This document shows, piece after piece, positions 24,766-35,178 of a DNA stretch of 64,000 nucleotides. The notes beneath the pieces are model-generated. The model was not told where the DNA came from and searched no databases. It saw only the letters and a program-made list of their open reading frames with translations. The first letter of the stretch is position 1, and each line of letters starts with the position of its first letter. The stretch spans positions 806,001-870,000 of the forward strand of contig PUFA01000092.1 of NCBI GenBank assembly GCA_003508835.1. Direction: 5' to 3'. The position numbers and the translations under genes are program-made. This DNA comes from Eonycteris spelaea (Eukaryota > Chordata > Mammalia > Chiroptera > Pteropodidae).

Positions 24766-24834
24766 TCCACTTTGCTCTGAGAGAGCCACCCCTTCATCAT
24801 TGTGAGATACTATGCTTTAGGTAAAATTCACTTT

Positions 24835-25320
24835 CCTCAGCCCCCGAAAGTAGTGTATTTAATTAAGCCCAGACTCAGAACAAAGGGAGGGTGACGTCCT
24901 CCCTCTGGCCACAGTGATTGTTCAAGGATAGCATAGGATCCATGGTAGCCAATCATACTGGTGAGACTTCATTCTGGGTCATTTATTTCAACTATCAGAA
25001 AAAACAGACTCTCTTCCTTACATGATGGGAACCTGGAAGTGTGAAGTACCTGAGCAGTGGCAGCCAACTGACAGCTATGAAGTCAATCTAATCTGTGACT
25101 TGAACAATAATTCTTTATAATAAGTAGAAGGCAGAGTCAAACGCTACAGAGAAAAATCATATCCTGATGATATCACTCAAGTCTGGTCAAGCTCTGACCA
25201 AAGCTAGATTTATTCCTGAACTTTTGGGTTAGGTGAGGCAATAAATTCTATTTTGGTTCAAACCAGTTTGGTTTGGATTTTCATTCACTTGTAATCAAAA
25301 GAAGTCTAACCATTACAACT
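24835..25320 (+). mobile_element. Ancient LTR/MER-type repeat (name uncertain)
   Basis: Recognisable chain: gacgtcctccctctggccac, agtgattgttcaaggatagc, gtagccaatcatactggtga, gagcagtggcagcca, ttcctgaacttttgggttag, gaggcaataaattctatttt, caaaccagtttggtttggat and cacttgtaatcaaaagaagt. The AATAAA followed by the 'ccagtttg...gtcacttgcaaccaaaag' ending is a familiar mammalian repeat terminus. I recognise the element but cannot assign its class with certainty. Confidence 0.55.
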
Positions 25321-26173
25321 CAGCTCTGAAAAAATGTCCTGTCCCTTTCTCCCAGACAGCAAAAATTTTTGTAATTTCTTTTCTCTAAACATTTTGTTGC
25401 AAAACTATGCTATATTACAAAAAATTAAAGCATGTGAAATCTAAGAACAATGATATTTCTGTGGAAATAATTAAATGACTATCTACGGAAAGTTATAGTA
25501 TCTTCCAGTCTGTTTTAAATTATGGTGTAAAGTTCACAGTTGAATGTTCTTCAATTACCAGAATTCAGAGAAGTCTGCTATTTAAGTTGTTATAAACCTA
25601 CATTTATTTCTCATTTGAAATAGCAAGAATATTACTGAGTAATTATTTTACTGGAAAATAATTGAAGTTTACTTTTTATTTCTAGGTAAAATATTTTTAA
25701 AATTAGGTAGCTCTTATTTTTGAGACTCTCTCATTTTAGTAAGGGAGGTAAATCCATAAAACCACTAAATGCACTAAAATCGGTGCATATGTTGCCTTGA
25801 TTTTTTTATCTTCACATTATAAGCATTGCTCACTTGGGATGTATTCCCATGTCTTTCATCTGGAAATAATGACAATAGTAATTGGGTATTTTGAGGAATT
25901 TTTTCGCACCATATATGGTCATCATTCAGAATCAGTGTGGAAATGCCATATTAGACATAATCAAATTTTCAGACATAAGTAAATTCAGTGATGCTTTCCT
26001 AACCCAGAATTTCCCTCCTATACAATTAAAATTTACAATCTTACACAGTGTATATTTTCTGAGCAACCACAAAGGTTTCAATTCCACTATTCTATATTTT
26101 TTCCTTTTGGCGGTAGTTAGGAAAAGAAGGTACCAGAACTTGGCCATAAAAAGGGAGCATAACTCTGTAGAGT
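25321..26173. other. No recognisable gene
   Basis: AT-rich single-copy-looking sequence. The 136-codon frame at 25882-26292 owes its length to the TTTC array at its end. Confidence 0.45.
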
Positions 26174-26287
26174 TTTCTTCCTTTTTTCTTTCTTTATTTC
26201 TTTCTTTCTTTCTTTCTCTTTCTTTCTTTCTTTTCTTTCTTTCTTTCTTTCTTTCTTCTTCTTTCTTTCTTTCTTTCTTTCTTTTTT
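26174..26287. repeat. (TTTC)n microsatellite
   Basis: About 114 bp of TTTC units with occasional TTTTC and TTC variants. All-pyrimidine on the plus strand. Confidence 0.97.
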
Positions 26288-26344
26288 ACTAATAAAGATT
26301 TGAGAGATAAAGAAAATTGAAAATAATCACCCAAGTTTCTTTTA

Positions 26345-26495
26345 ACCCAATTTTTAACATACTAATTATGAAAATACTACCTTTCCTAACTACCTCATGG
26401 GTTTATCATGAAGAGTAAATAAAATAATTTTTATGAAAGTGGATTGTACATTTTGAAGTGTTGCACAAAGTTAGTCAATACCTCCTGTTTGGGTT
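26345..26495 (+). mobile_element. MIR SINE, 3' half (sense)
   Basis: Matches the MIR core-to-3' pattern: ctacctcatgggtttatcat ('ctacctcatagggttgttgtg'), agagtaaataaaataatttt ('aggattaaatgagataat'), gttgcacaaagttagtcaat ('cttagcacagtgcctgg'). Confidence 0.55.
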
Positions 26496-27110
26496 CCCTA
26501 GTAGCAATGTGTGGTCAGGGCCAGTTGGGCAGGCTCTGCATTACACAAGGGTGTTATAGTATATCACATAGATTTCTATATGTAAATAATTTTCTGGCAA
26601 ATGGCAATTAAGAGTCTTATTTCAACAGGAAAGGGTATCTTTTTGAAATACTCACAAGGATCCTTTTTATGGTGACAGAGGAAGCATTACCCTGGCCTCC
26701 TTTCTCTCTCTTTCTCTAATCCAATATTCAATTAACAGACTGTAGTCTGATAATTAGCCATTCCTATGTCCTCTTTGGAGAAATGCCTATTCAGTTCCTT
26801 TGCCCATTTTTTAATTGGATTGTGGGTTTTGTTTGTTTGGTTTTTTTTTTTTTTTTAGATGTTGTGTTGTATGATTTCTTTATAAATTTTGGATATTAAT
26901 CCCTTATCAGATGTACCATAGGCAAATATCTTTTCCCATTCAGTAGGTCTTCTTTTAGTTTTATTGATAGTTTCCTTTGCTTTTTAGTTTGATGTAATCC
27001 CATTTGTTTATTTTTTCTTTTGTTTCCCTAAGAAGTCATACCAGAAAAAATATTACTAAGAGCAATGTCTGATTTTATTGCCTATGTTTTCTTCTAGGTG
27101 TTTTATAGTT

Positions 27111-27341
27111 TCAGGTCTTACATTTAAATCTTAATCCATTTTGAGTCCATTCTTGTATGTGGTGTAACAAGGTGGTCCAGTTTCCTTTTTTTTTTTTTTT
27201 TTTTTGCATGTACCTGTTCAGTTTTCTAACACCATTTATTGAAGAGATTATCTTCACCCCATTATATTCTTGCCTCCTTAGCCGTAGATTAAATGACCAT
27301 AGAAGCATGAATTTATCTTTGGCCTCTCTATACTGTTCCAT
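27111..27341 (-). pseudogene. L1 ORF2 C-terminal-half fragment
   Basis: Minus-strand frame of 76 codons with the L1 ORF2 pattern [20 protein letters not shown] and SSINGV. The AAAAAA tract (plus-strand T run, 27187-27205) has expanded and yields KKKKKK, and the frame runs out on both sides. It is a piece of a dead ORF2 whose parent domain lies downstream of the reverse transcriptase. Not a host gene. Confidence 0.7.
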
Positions 27342-28382
27342 TGATTTATTTGACTGTTTTTATGCCAGTACCATGCTGATTTGATTATGATAGCCTTATA
27401 GTATAGTTTGATATCAGGTAGGGTAATGCCTCCAACTTTGTCTTTCTCAAGATTGTCATGGTATTAGAAGTCTTTCATGGTTCCATATATGTTTTAGTAT
27501 TATTTGTTCTAGTTCTGTGGAAGACGCCATTGGTTTTTTGATAAGGATTTTATTGAACCTATAGATTGCTTTGGATAGGATGAAAATTTTAATGATATTA
27601 ACTCTTTCCATCCATGAGCACAGTATATCCTTCTATTTATTTGTATCTTCTTCAATTTATTTTTTCAATGACTTAAAATTTTCTGAGTACAGGTCTTTTA
27701 CCTCCTTGGTTGTATTTATTCCTATGTATTTTATTGTTTTTGATGCAATTATAAATGGGATCACTTTCTTAATTTCTCTTTATGATAGTTCATTATTTGT
27801 ACATAAAAATGCAACCAATTTCTGATATTAATTTTGTATCCTGCTACTGAATTCATTTATTAGTTTTAACAGTTTAACAATTTTTTTTTTTGGTGTAATC
27901 TTTAGGGTTCTTTCTATATAGTACCGTGTTATCTGCAAATAATGACCGTTTTACTTCTTATTCAATTTGGATTGTCTTTTATTTTTCACTTGTCTGATTG
28001 CTATGGCTAGAACTTTTAATACTATGTTGAATAAAAAAATGGTGAAAGTCAACATCCTTGTCTTGTTCCTGATCTTAAGGAAAATGCTTTTAACTTTTCC
28101 CTGTTGAGTATGATGTTAGTTGCAGATTGTCATATATAGCCTTTATCATGTTGAGGTGTGTTCCCTCCATTTCCACTTTGCTGAGAGTTTTTATCATAAA
28201 TGTATGCTGCATTTTGTCAAAAGCTTTTTCTGTATCTATTGATACCATATAATTTTTACCTTTCAATTTGTTAATATCATATTGATAGATTTGTTGTTAT
28301 TGAACCAAACTTGCATCCTAGGAATAAATCCAACCTGACTATGACATATGATCTTTTTAACGTATTGCTGAATTTGGTCTGC

Positions 28383-28568
28383 CTAATATTTTGTTGAGAA
28401 TTTTGTGTCTATGTTTATCAGGGATAACCGCCTATAATTTTCTTTTTTTATCATGTCTTTGTCTGGATTTGGAATCAGAGCAATGCTGGCCTCGTAAAAT
28501 GAGCTTGAGAGCCTTCCATCCTTTTGAACTTTTTTAGATAGTTTGGAAAAATTCACCTGTGAAGCCAT
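28383..28568 (-). pseudogene. L1 ORF2 reverse-transcriptase fragment
   Basis: 61-codon minus-strand frame carrying the conserved L1 RT entry motif SFYEASIALIPNPDKD followed by KKENYRRLSLINID. In intact L1 this stretch lies roughly 490 residues into ORF2, which fits its position relative to the ORF1 fragment at 30629-30973. Stops and shifts flank it, so no enzyme could be made. Confidence 0.85.
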
Positions 28569-29920
28569 TGGGTCCAGGGTTTTGTTTTTTGGAAGTTTTT
28601 TGATTACTGATTCAATTTCGTTGATAGTAATCAGTCAGTTCAGATTTTCTATTTCTTCTTAACTTTATCTTGAGAGATTATATGTTTTTAGGAATATATC
28701 CATCTCTTCTAAATTGTCCAAATTGCTCATTGTAGTTGCTTATAATACTTTGTATTTCTGTGGTGTCAGTTGTCACTTCTCTTTTGTTTCTGATTTTATT
28801 TATTTGAGTCCTCTCTTTTTTCTCGATGAGTCTAGTTAAAGGTTTATCATTTTGCTTACCTTTTCAAAGAACGAGATTTGGTTTTATTGATCTTTTGTAT
28901 TGTTTTTTTCGACACTATTTTGTCCATTTCTGCTATTATCTTTCTTATTTCCTTCCTTCTACTCTCTTTGACTTTGTCTTTCTTTTTCTTTTTCCTTTAA
29001 GTGTAAGTTTAGATTCTTAATTTGAGAGTTTTCTTGTTTCTTGAGGTAGGCCTGCATTGCTATGATTTCCCTCTTAGGACTGCTTTTGCTGTGTCCCATA
29101 GATTTTGAATGACTGTTATTTTATTTTCATTTGTCTGAAGGTATCTTTTTAACTTCCATGTTTTTGTGTATTTTTCAGGTTTTTTTCCTTGTAATTGATT
29201 TCTAGTTTCATACCAACATGGTCAGAGAATATGCTTGATATGATTTCAATTTTCGTAAATTTATTGATACTTGTTTTGTGGCCTAAAAGGTGGTCTATCT
29301 AGGAAAATGTTCCATACGCACTTGAGAAGAATATTCTGCTGCTTTGCGGTGAAATGTTCTAAAAATATTGATTAAATTCATCTGGTCTAGTGTGTCATTT
29401 AAGGACATTGTTCCTTGTTGATTTTCTATCTGGAACGTCTGTCCATTGGTGTCAATGGAGTATTAAAGTCCCATACTATGACTGTATTAATGTAGATCTC
29501 TCCCTTTAGTCAGTCAATATTTGCTTTATATATATTTAGGTGCTCCTATGTTGTGTGCATAAATATTTACTGGGGTTATGTCCTCCCATTGGATTGATTC
29601 ATTTATCATTATGTAATGTCCTTCTTTGTCTTTTAGTATAACCTTTGTTTCAAATTCATTTTGTCTGATTTAAATATGACTGCCCAACATTTTTTTCATT
29701 TCCATTTGTGTAAAATATCTTTTTAAATCTCTTTACTTTCTGTCTGCATGTGTCTTTTGATCTGAAGCTGGTCTCTTATATACAACATTTGTATGGGTCT
29801 TGTTTTCTTATCCATGTAGCTACCCTATGTATTTTGGTTGGAGTATTTATTCCATTTACATTAAAGTGATTATGATAGGTACATAGTTATTGCCATTTTA
29901 TTTTCATTTTTAAGGTGTTT

Positions 29921-29934
29921 CCCCCCCCCCCCCC
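29921..29934. repeat. C14 homopolymer at the L1 ORF1/ORF2 junction
   Basis: Fourteen consecutive C on the plus strand (poly-G on the L1 sense strand), flanked by a pyrimidine-rich run. Poly-G of this length can form quadruplex structures and is prone to sequencing or assembly error. Confidence 0.95.
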
Positions 29935-30628
29935 TTCTTCTTCCTTTTCTTAAAAAAGTCCTTTCAAATTTCTTGTAATACTTGCTTGGTAGTGATAAAT
30001 TCCTTTTTCCTGTTGGGGAAGCTCTTTATCTCACTTTTAATTTAAATTGATAGCTTTTAGACTATTCTTGGTTGCAGGTCTTTACTTTTCATTATTATGA
30101 ATATTTTCATGTTAATTTGTTCTGGCCTGCAAAGTTTCTGTTGAGAAATCAGCTGACAGTCTTATGTGAGCTCCCTTGTAAGCAATTCGCTGCCTTTCTC
30201 TTGCTACTTTTAGGATTCTCTGTCTTTAACTTTTGGCATTTTAATGTTAATGTGTCTTGGCCTGTTTGGGTTCATCTTGTTTGGGATTTTCTGTGTTTCC
30301 TGGACTTGTATGTCTATTTCCTTCAACAGGAAAGGAAAGTTTTCCATCATTATTTCTTCAAATAGATTCTCAATCCTTTGCTCTCTCTCTTCTCCCTATA
30401 AGTGGCCCTGTGATGAGAATGTTGTTATGCTTAATGTTGTCCCAGCGGTTCTTTAAAATATCCTAATTTATTGTGATTCTTTTTTCCTTTTTCTTTTCTG
30501 ATTGGGTATTTTCTGTTACTTTGTCATCTAAATCACTGAACCAATTCTCTGCTTGATCTAATCTATTGTTGATTCCTTCTAGTGCATTTTCATTTCAGTT
30601 ATTGTATTCATTTCTGACTGGTTCTTTT

Positions 30629-30973
30629 TTATGGTTTATATATGCTTTTTTTTTTTATGCTTACAATCTCTTTGTTGAATTTCTCACTGGGATTATCTAT
30701 TCTTTCTCTGAATTCATTGAGCATCCTTATAACCAGTGTTTTGAACTCTGCATCTGGTAGATTGCTTGCCTTCATTTCATTTAGTTCTTTTTCTGGAATT
30801 TTCTCCTTTTCTTTCATTTGAAATGTGTTTCTTTGTTTTCTTATTTTGGTTGCCTCTCTGTGTTTGCTTCTATGTATTAGGTAGATTTGCTTTGTCTCCC
30901 AGTCTTGGCCAGGTGGCCTTGTGTAGTAGGTGTCCATGTGGCCCAGTGGTGCAGTCTTCCTGGTCATTTGCAC
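30629..30973 (-). pseudogene. L1 ORF1 N-terminal fragment
   Basis: 114-codon minus-strand frame. Residues about 55-95 show the L1 ORF1p signature KIPEKELNEMKASNLPDAEF, then KTLVIRMLNEFRERID and SEKFNKEI, the segment leading into the coiled coil. ORF1p is the RNA-binding chaperone of the L1 particle. The frame stops after the KKK-rich stretch near the poly-T at 30645, well short of a normal length of about 330-340 residues. The first 40 or so residues may be non-native reading of 5' UTR. Confidence 0.85.
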
Positions 30974-31489
30974 TGAGTGCTCCAGAAGTGTCCCTAATAT
31001 GGGTTATTTGTGCTCTCTTATTGTAGTTAAACCTTGATTACTGTTGGCACATTAGGCTGACTGGCTATGAGGATTGGCTGTGACCACAAGGTATGAAATG
31101 CTGTGTGGGCTGTCCCCACAGAATGAGATTCACCCCAGTGTGCTCATGTGCCTGTTGAGAGCACCCCTAAAGAGGGGCTCCCACGCAGGCCACGGCCAGC
31201 CTCTGCCTGAGACCACCAGGATTTCCTGGTAGAAGCTGATAAAGCAATCCATGGTTAGTTACTCCCTGTGCTGGACCTGGAGACACCTGGAAGAGGCCAG
31301 GTGGTGAACCAAGACCAGCTGCCACCAGTTCCTGGAGAAGTTTAGCATAAGGTCCGGGGTACCCCAATGCCCTTAAAAGGGATATATAGCTTTCAGCTGC
31401 CTCTCTATCCCCTGGACTGTCAGAATTCCCACTGATTTCCACAGTCATATTTTGTGGGGGCTTCTCTACCTGGAGAGATTGAGTGTGGG

Positions 31490-32130
31490 GCTGGAGCCCT
31501 GTTAACTGCCTGTAGGCCTCATCAGCTAAAAGAGTTTTGGGTAGTATATGAGTTGGGTTAGGTAAAGTCCCAGGAAGTCACCAGGGTGAGGCAAGTGGTG
31601 TTCCCCAGATTAGTGCAGATTCAAATTTGGTGCCAGTGCTGAGCCTGTGGGCATTCACAATCATCCCATATCACACCAAGGCTAGCTGCTACCTGCATTG
31701 GGCCCGCAGACTCCTGGGATTTGTTCAAGAAATATGGTAGCTCAAGCTGAGGCTAGTTGCCCACCACCTAAATTATCTCCATAGGCATTTAAGTTAAGGC
31801 CTGTTGATTGCTCCTAAAATAGCCTCTGATGAGAGGGATCTGGGTGGGGCTGGTTACCCAGCCAAGAATATGACTCTGGAAATTCACAAGTTGGGGAAGG
31901 CAGGGTCCCAGGGAGTCACTGGGGTGGAGCTAGCAAGTCTCACCAGGCCAATGCAGATTCAGATTTGGCTATATAAGGGGAGGGCTTAACACAGGCAAGA
32001 TGGCACACACCTGTACGCTGCACATGAAGAGGGCTCAACACAGAGAGAATGTTGGCTGTTCCTTGAAGCCACACATCTCAGTCTTGCTCTGTATGTCTCT
32101 GGCATCTCCTGACCTGCTGTCCCTCCGCCA
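31490..32130 (-). repeat. Diverged tandem (about 320-340 bp period) in the L1 5' UTR
   Basis: The block at 31567-31635 (gtcccaggaagtcaccaggg ... gcagattcaaatttggtg) recurs at 31907-31970 (gtcccagggagtcactgggg ... gcagattcagatttggct), an offset of 340 bp. Upstream words gcctcatcag and gcctctgatgag also align. The copies are diverged, so the duplication predates or accompanied the insertion. Confidence 0.6.
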
Positions 32131-32300
32131 GAGCAAAGGGTGAGTGCCCGCAAGTGAGTGAGTCTGTGCATGGGCCCTTAAAAGGGATGTCTGGGTTTTT
32201 GGATACCTTTTCTATCCCCTGGACCATCAGAATTCCCACTGATTTTCAGTCAAATTTTGTGAGGATTCCTCTAACCAGCACTGGAACCCTGGGCTGGGGA

Positions 32301-32342
32301 GCCCCGATGTAGGTCTGGGGCGCCCCGATGTAGGTCTGGGGC
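32301..32342. repeat. Exact 21-bp tandem duplication, GC-rich
   Basis: Two identical 21-bp units (32301-32321 and 32322-32342) beginning gccccgatgtagg. They lie inside the L1 5' UTR. Confidence 0.95.
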
Positions 32343-32839
32343 CCCTGGCTCCTCCAGGTGGACTTCCTCAGCCAAGATATAACTCTCAATGCTCAACTGC
32401 CACATGCAAGTGAGAAACTAGCCTGTTTTGTATCTCTGTTCTTCCTACCAGCCTCGATGTGGTCGCCTCTTTATATCCTTACTTATAGGGCTTCTGTTCA
32501 GCTGGTCTTCAGATGGTTCTCCAGGTTGATTGCTCTATAATTTAGTCACAATTTTAATGTCATGGCATGTGACAAGCACAATGTTTGCCTACCCCACCAT
32601 CTTGACTGGAACTCAGTTTCCTTGCTTTCTTGTAAGAAAGATAAGGACAGAAATAAGAGAAAATAAGGATAGTTGTGAGGGGAGCCAATTGAATACAGGT
32701 ACATTTCTTTCCCATTGGAGCTCTATGTGGATTGATAAAGTGTGTTATTTCTTTTAAATCAGCAGAGAGGTCATTTGAAAATGTAAGATTTATTTACCAT
32801 CAGATGGAATCCCATAGACAGTCATTAGATTATCTCTCT

Positions 32840-33075
32840 TTCCTACCTTCAAGATCCTTCCATTTAATTCACCATCTCCAAGTCCAAGTCTGGGAAAAAA
32901 ACTAATAGACACTGATTGTTTTCTGTTTAAATTCACCTTTGTGCTTCCCAACAATCATACCATTTTCCCCTAAATCTCCTACTCTCTGACTTTTTCCTAT
33001 GTTTTCTTCTCCCCTCAAACTTCTAACATCTTCTCCACCCACACTTTCAGGTGAAATTTTTTTAAATTTTACTTA
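32840..33075 (+). mobile_element. Possible 5' continuation of the downstream L2 (sense)
   Basis: Pyrimidine-rich text (cctactctctgactttttcc, tctaacatcttctccaccca) compatible with sense L2 upstream of the RT region. It would be one copy with 33560-35178, interrupted by the repeat at 33087-33466. Evidence is weak. Confidence 0.35.
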
Positions 33076-33086
33076 ATTTTAATTAA

Positions 33087-33466
33087 CTATTTCTGCCTAA
33101 CAAAGTTCCCCTAACTTACTGGCTTGAGAAAAAATTATTCACTATTTCTTATAATTGGTGCATCAGGAATTTGGGCAAGACTTGAATAGGCAGTTCCTCT
33201 GTACCAAGTGTAGCAGTTACCATTATTTAGCAGAGAACCATGCTGGCCTAGATTTCCAAAATGACCTCTCATTCTACATAGTTCTGCAAATGTCCCCTAA
33301 ACATTAAGTAGCCTGGATTTCCTTAGAGTATAGTAGCTGGGCTTTGAGAAGAAGCAAGCAGAAATAGCCAACTTCTTAATGCCCAAGCTTGGAAATTCTA
33401 GTACATCACTGCCATCTTATTCTATTGGTCAAAGTAAGACACAAAACAAGGTAAATTCAAGAGAAG
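33087..33466 (+). mobile_element. Ancient MER-type interspersed repeat
   Basis: Opens with ctgcctaacaaagttcccct and aacttactggcttgagaaaa ('ctgcctaacaaattaccccaaaacttagtggcttaaaac'), then ggtgcatcaggaatttgggc and ggcagttcctctg, closing with ttctattggtcaaagtaaga and gtaaattcaag. This start/end pattern is a familiar mammalian repeat. Family name not certain. Confidence 0.6.
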
Positions 33467-33559
33467 ATAAATAAAGTTAATCTCTAGGTATGTGAAACTA
33501 TGCAAATACAGAGTTGGAAGAACTATTGGTAGACATAATTGAAAACTACAACAACTAAT

Positions 33560-35178
33560 TAAATATTAGTTACCATGCCCTCCCACTGCATCTACCACCT
33601 TGCCTATATCTGTGTCCATACATCCATGCTGCCTCATGTTACTTTTGATGAACTATCTCACATCTTACAAAGGTCAACTCCTCCACTTTTACATTAGAAT
33701 CCACTTTCACCTACTCAAGGCCACTGTTTCCATCATTTATTTCTTTCCCCAGCATTATCAATTTTTTCTTCTCCACTATGTAATTCGTATTGGCAAACAA
33801 ATGTATTGTCATTTCTCTCTTCTTAAAAAATAACCAAGAAACCAAAATTCCCCTCTTGAATACTTATCTTTCTCCAACTATTTTTATTTTCTTTTCCCCT
33901 TTATTACAAAACTCCTCAAAAAGTTATCTCTGTGCACTGTTTTAAATTCCTCTGGATCCATCCTCTCTTGAACCCACACCAATCAGTTTCGTTCCAGTCA
34001 TTCCACCAAAATAGTCCTTTACTCTATAACCATATCTATGCAAAAATGCAAAATACAATTTTCTGTTCTCATCTCACTTGACCTATCCAGAGTATTAGGC
34101 TCAAATGATCTTTCCTTCTTGAAACATTTCCCCCTCTCCCCCTCGACTTTGAAGATAACACTCTCTTCTGATTTTCCTCCTACTTCGCTGGTGGCTCTTT
34201 TCAGTTTCTTTTGTTGATTTCTCCTCATTTCCTCAGCCTCTGTTCCAAGGTTCAGTCCTTGGTGCTCTTTTAATCTTTTTTTACTCAAGTCTCAAGACTT
34301 TAACCACTACCCAAATTCTGATAACTCTAATACTTATTATCTCTAAACCAGATCTGCCTCCTTAAATGTCAGACTATATCTAACAACCCACTTGAAATTT
34401 CCACTTGGCTAGCTAATCAAAACCTCAAACTAACACGTTCAAAGTGAACTGCTAATCATATCCCCAAATGGTCCTCCCACAGATTTCCCATCTCAATAAA
34501 TGACATCTCCATCTTTCCAGTTACTCGGACCAAAAAACTTAGAATTATCTTGGGATCTCTCCTTTTCTCAAAAGCCTCATTGGGTTTGTCCTGAAATCCT
34601 ATTGGCTATCTCTTTAAAATGCATCCATAATCCAAATACTTATCAACATCACCTCTCACCTAGATTTCTCTGAATAATATCCGCTCTTGCTTCTCTATGG
34701 TCTATTCTCACTACAGTAGATAGAAATATCTTTTTAAAATGTTAAATCAGATGATTTCACTCTTCTACTTACAATGCTTCAGTGAATTCCTGTTTCACTT
34801 AGAATAAAGTCTCATGGCTTCCAATGTTCTACAGTCTGCCCTGATGTCATGTCATGCTGTGCCTATGATCTCATCTCTCACCATCCTGATCCTCACTCAT
34901 TCACTCCAGCTATACCAAAGACCTTTTTGTCCCCCAACCCACCAGGGATGCTCTTGTCAAAAGGCCTTTGTACTTACTAAACCCTCTGCTTATAATGATC
35001 TTTTACCCTTGACAAGCTTTGACTTTATTTGTCTATTTGTTTATTGCATGTCTCTCCCCATCACAATATAAACTCCATAAAGGCAGAGACTTTTAGTTTT
35101 GTTTGCTGTTGTATACCTAGCACCAAGAATAGCACCAGCTACATGGTAGGGACTCTGTAATAGCTGTTGAATTAGCGA
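33560..35178 (+). mobile_element. L2 LINE, 1.6-kb sense copy with ORF2 remnant and 3' UTR
   Basis: Collinear sense L2: ctctcttctgattttcctcc and ctacttcgctggtggctctt ('ctggttttcctcctacctctctggccgctc'), caaggttcagtccttggtgct (the RT 'PQGSVLGP' region), gatctgcctcc, atttccacttggctag, ccagttactcggaccaaaaa, acagtctgccctgatg, ggatgctcttgtcaaaaggcc, then atataaactccataaaggcag, cctagcaccaagaatagcacc and the terminal tgttgaattagcg. The reverse-transcriptase frame is broken many times. It is the best-preserved L2 in the window. Confidence 0.85.

Larger units (their letters stand above)
26765..32615 (-). mobile_element. L1 LINE, 5'-complete but 3'-truncated, antisense (about 5.85 kb)
   Basis: The sequence is collinear with the reverse complement of L1: ORF2 (about 29890 down to 26765), a short ORF1/ORF2 junction with C14 on the plus strand (29921-29934), ORF1 (about 30975 to 29960), then a GC-richer 5' UTR to about 32615. 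Plus-strand words such as tttgcccattttttaattgg, ccttatcagatg, accatttattgaagagatta, ccagtaccatgctgatttga and attccttctagtg are classical antisense L1. The left end stops about 230 codons before the expected ORF2 stop and no 3' UTR follows. The right end (ccaccatcttgactgg, i.e. CCAGTCAAGATGGTGG on the L1 strand) looks like an L1 5' terminus. Scattered stops and frameshifts make it inactive. Words in ORF2 match the bat-type L1 consensus as I remember it. Confidence 0.88.
30976..32615 (-). promoter_or_regulatory. L1 5' UTR (ancestral internal promoter region)
   Basis: About 1.6 kb upstream of ORF1 on the L1 strand, clearly richer in G+C than the rest of the window. By analogy with mammalian L1 it would have carried the internal RNA polymerase II promoter. 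It contains internal duplications: related blocks at about 31490-31790 and 31800-32130 (shared words gtcccagg, agtcac, gcagattca), a repeated cccttaaaaggga...ctatcccctgga block at 31370 and 32173, and an exact 21-bp pair at 32301-32342. Current activity is not indicated. Confidence 0.6.

Noticed and set aside
25882..26292. 136-codon frame on the plus strand
   Set aside because: The last 45 or so codons read the TTTC array and the remainder is unrecognised AT-rich sequence.
26765..32615. Intact, potentially active L1 or an antisense host gene
   Set aside because: The L1 ORF1 and ORF2 frames are broken into short pieces and the 3' end is absent. Plus-strand frames here (e.g. 30072-30466, 31804-31989) are shadows of the antisense LINE.
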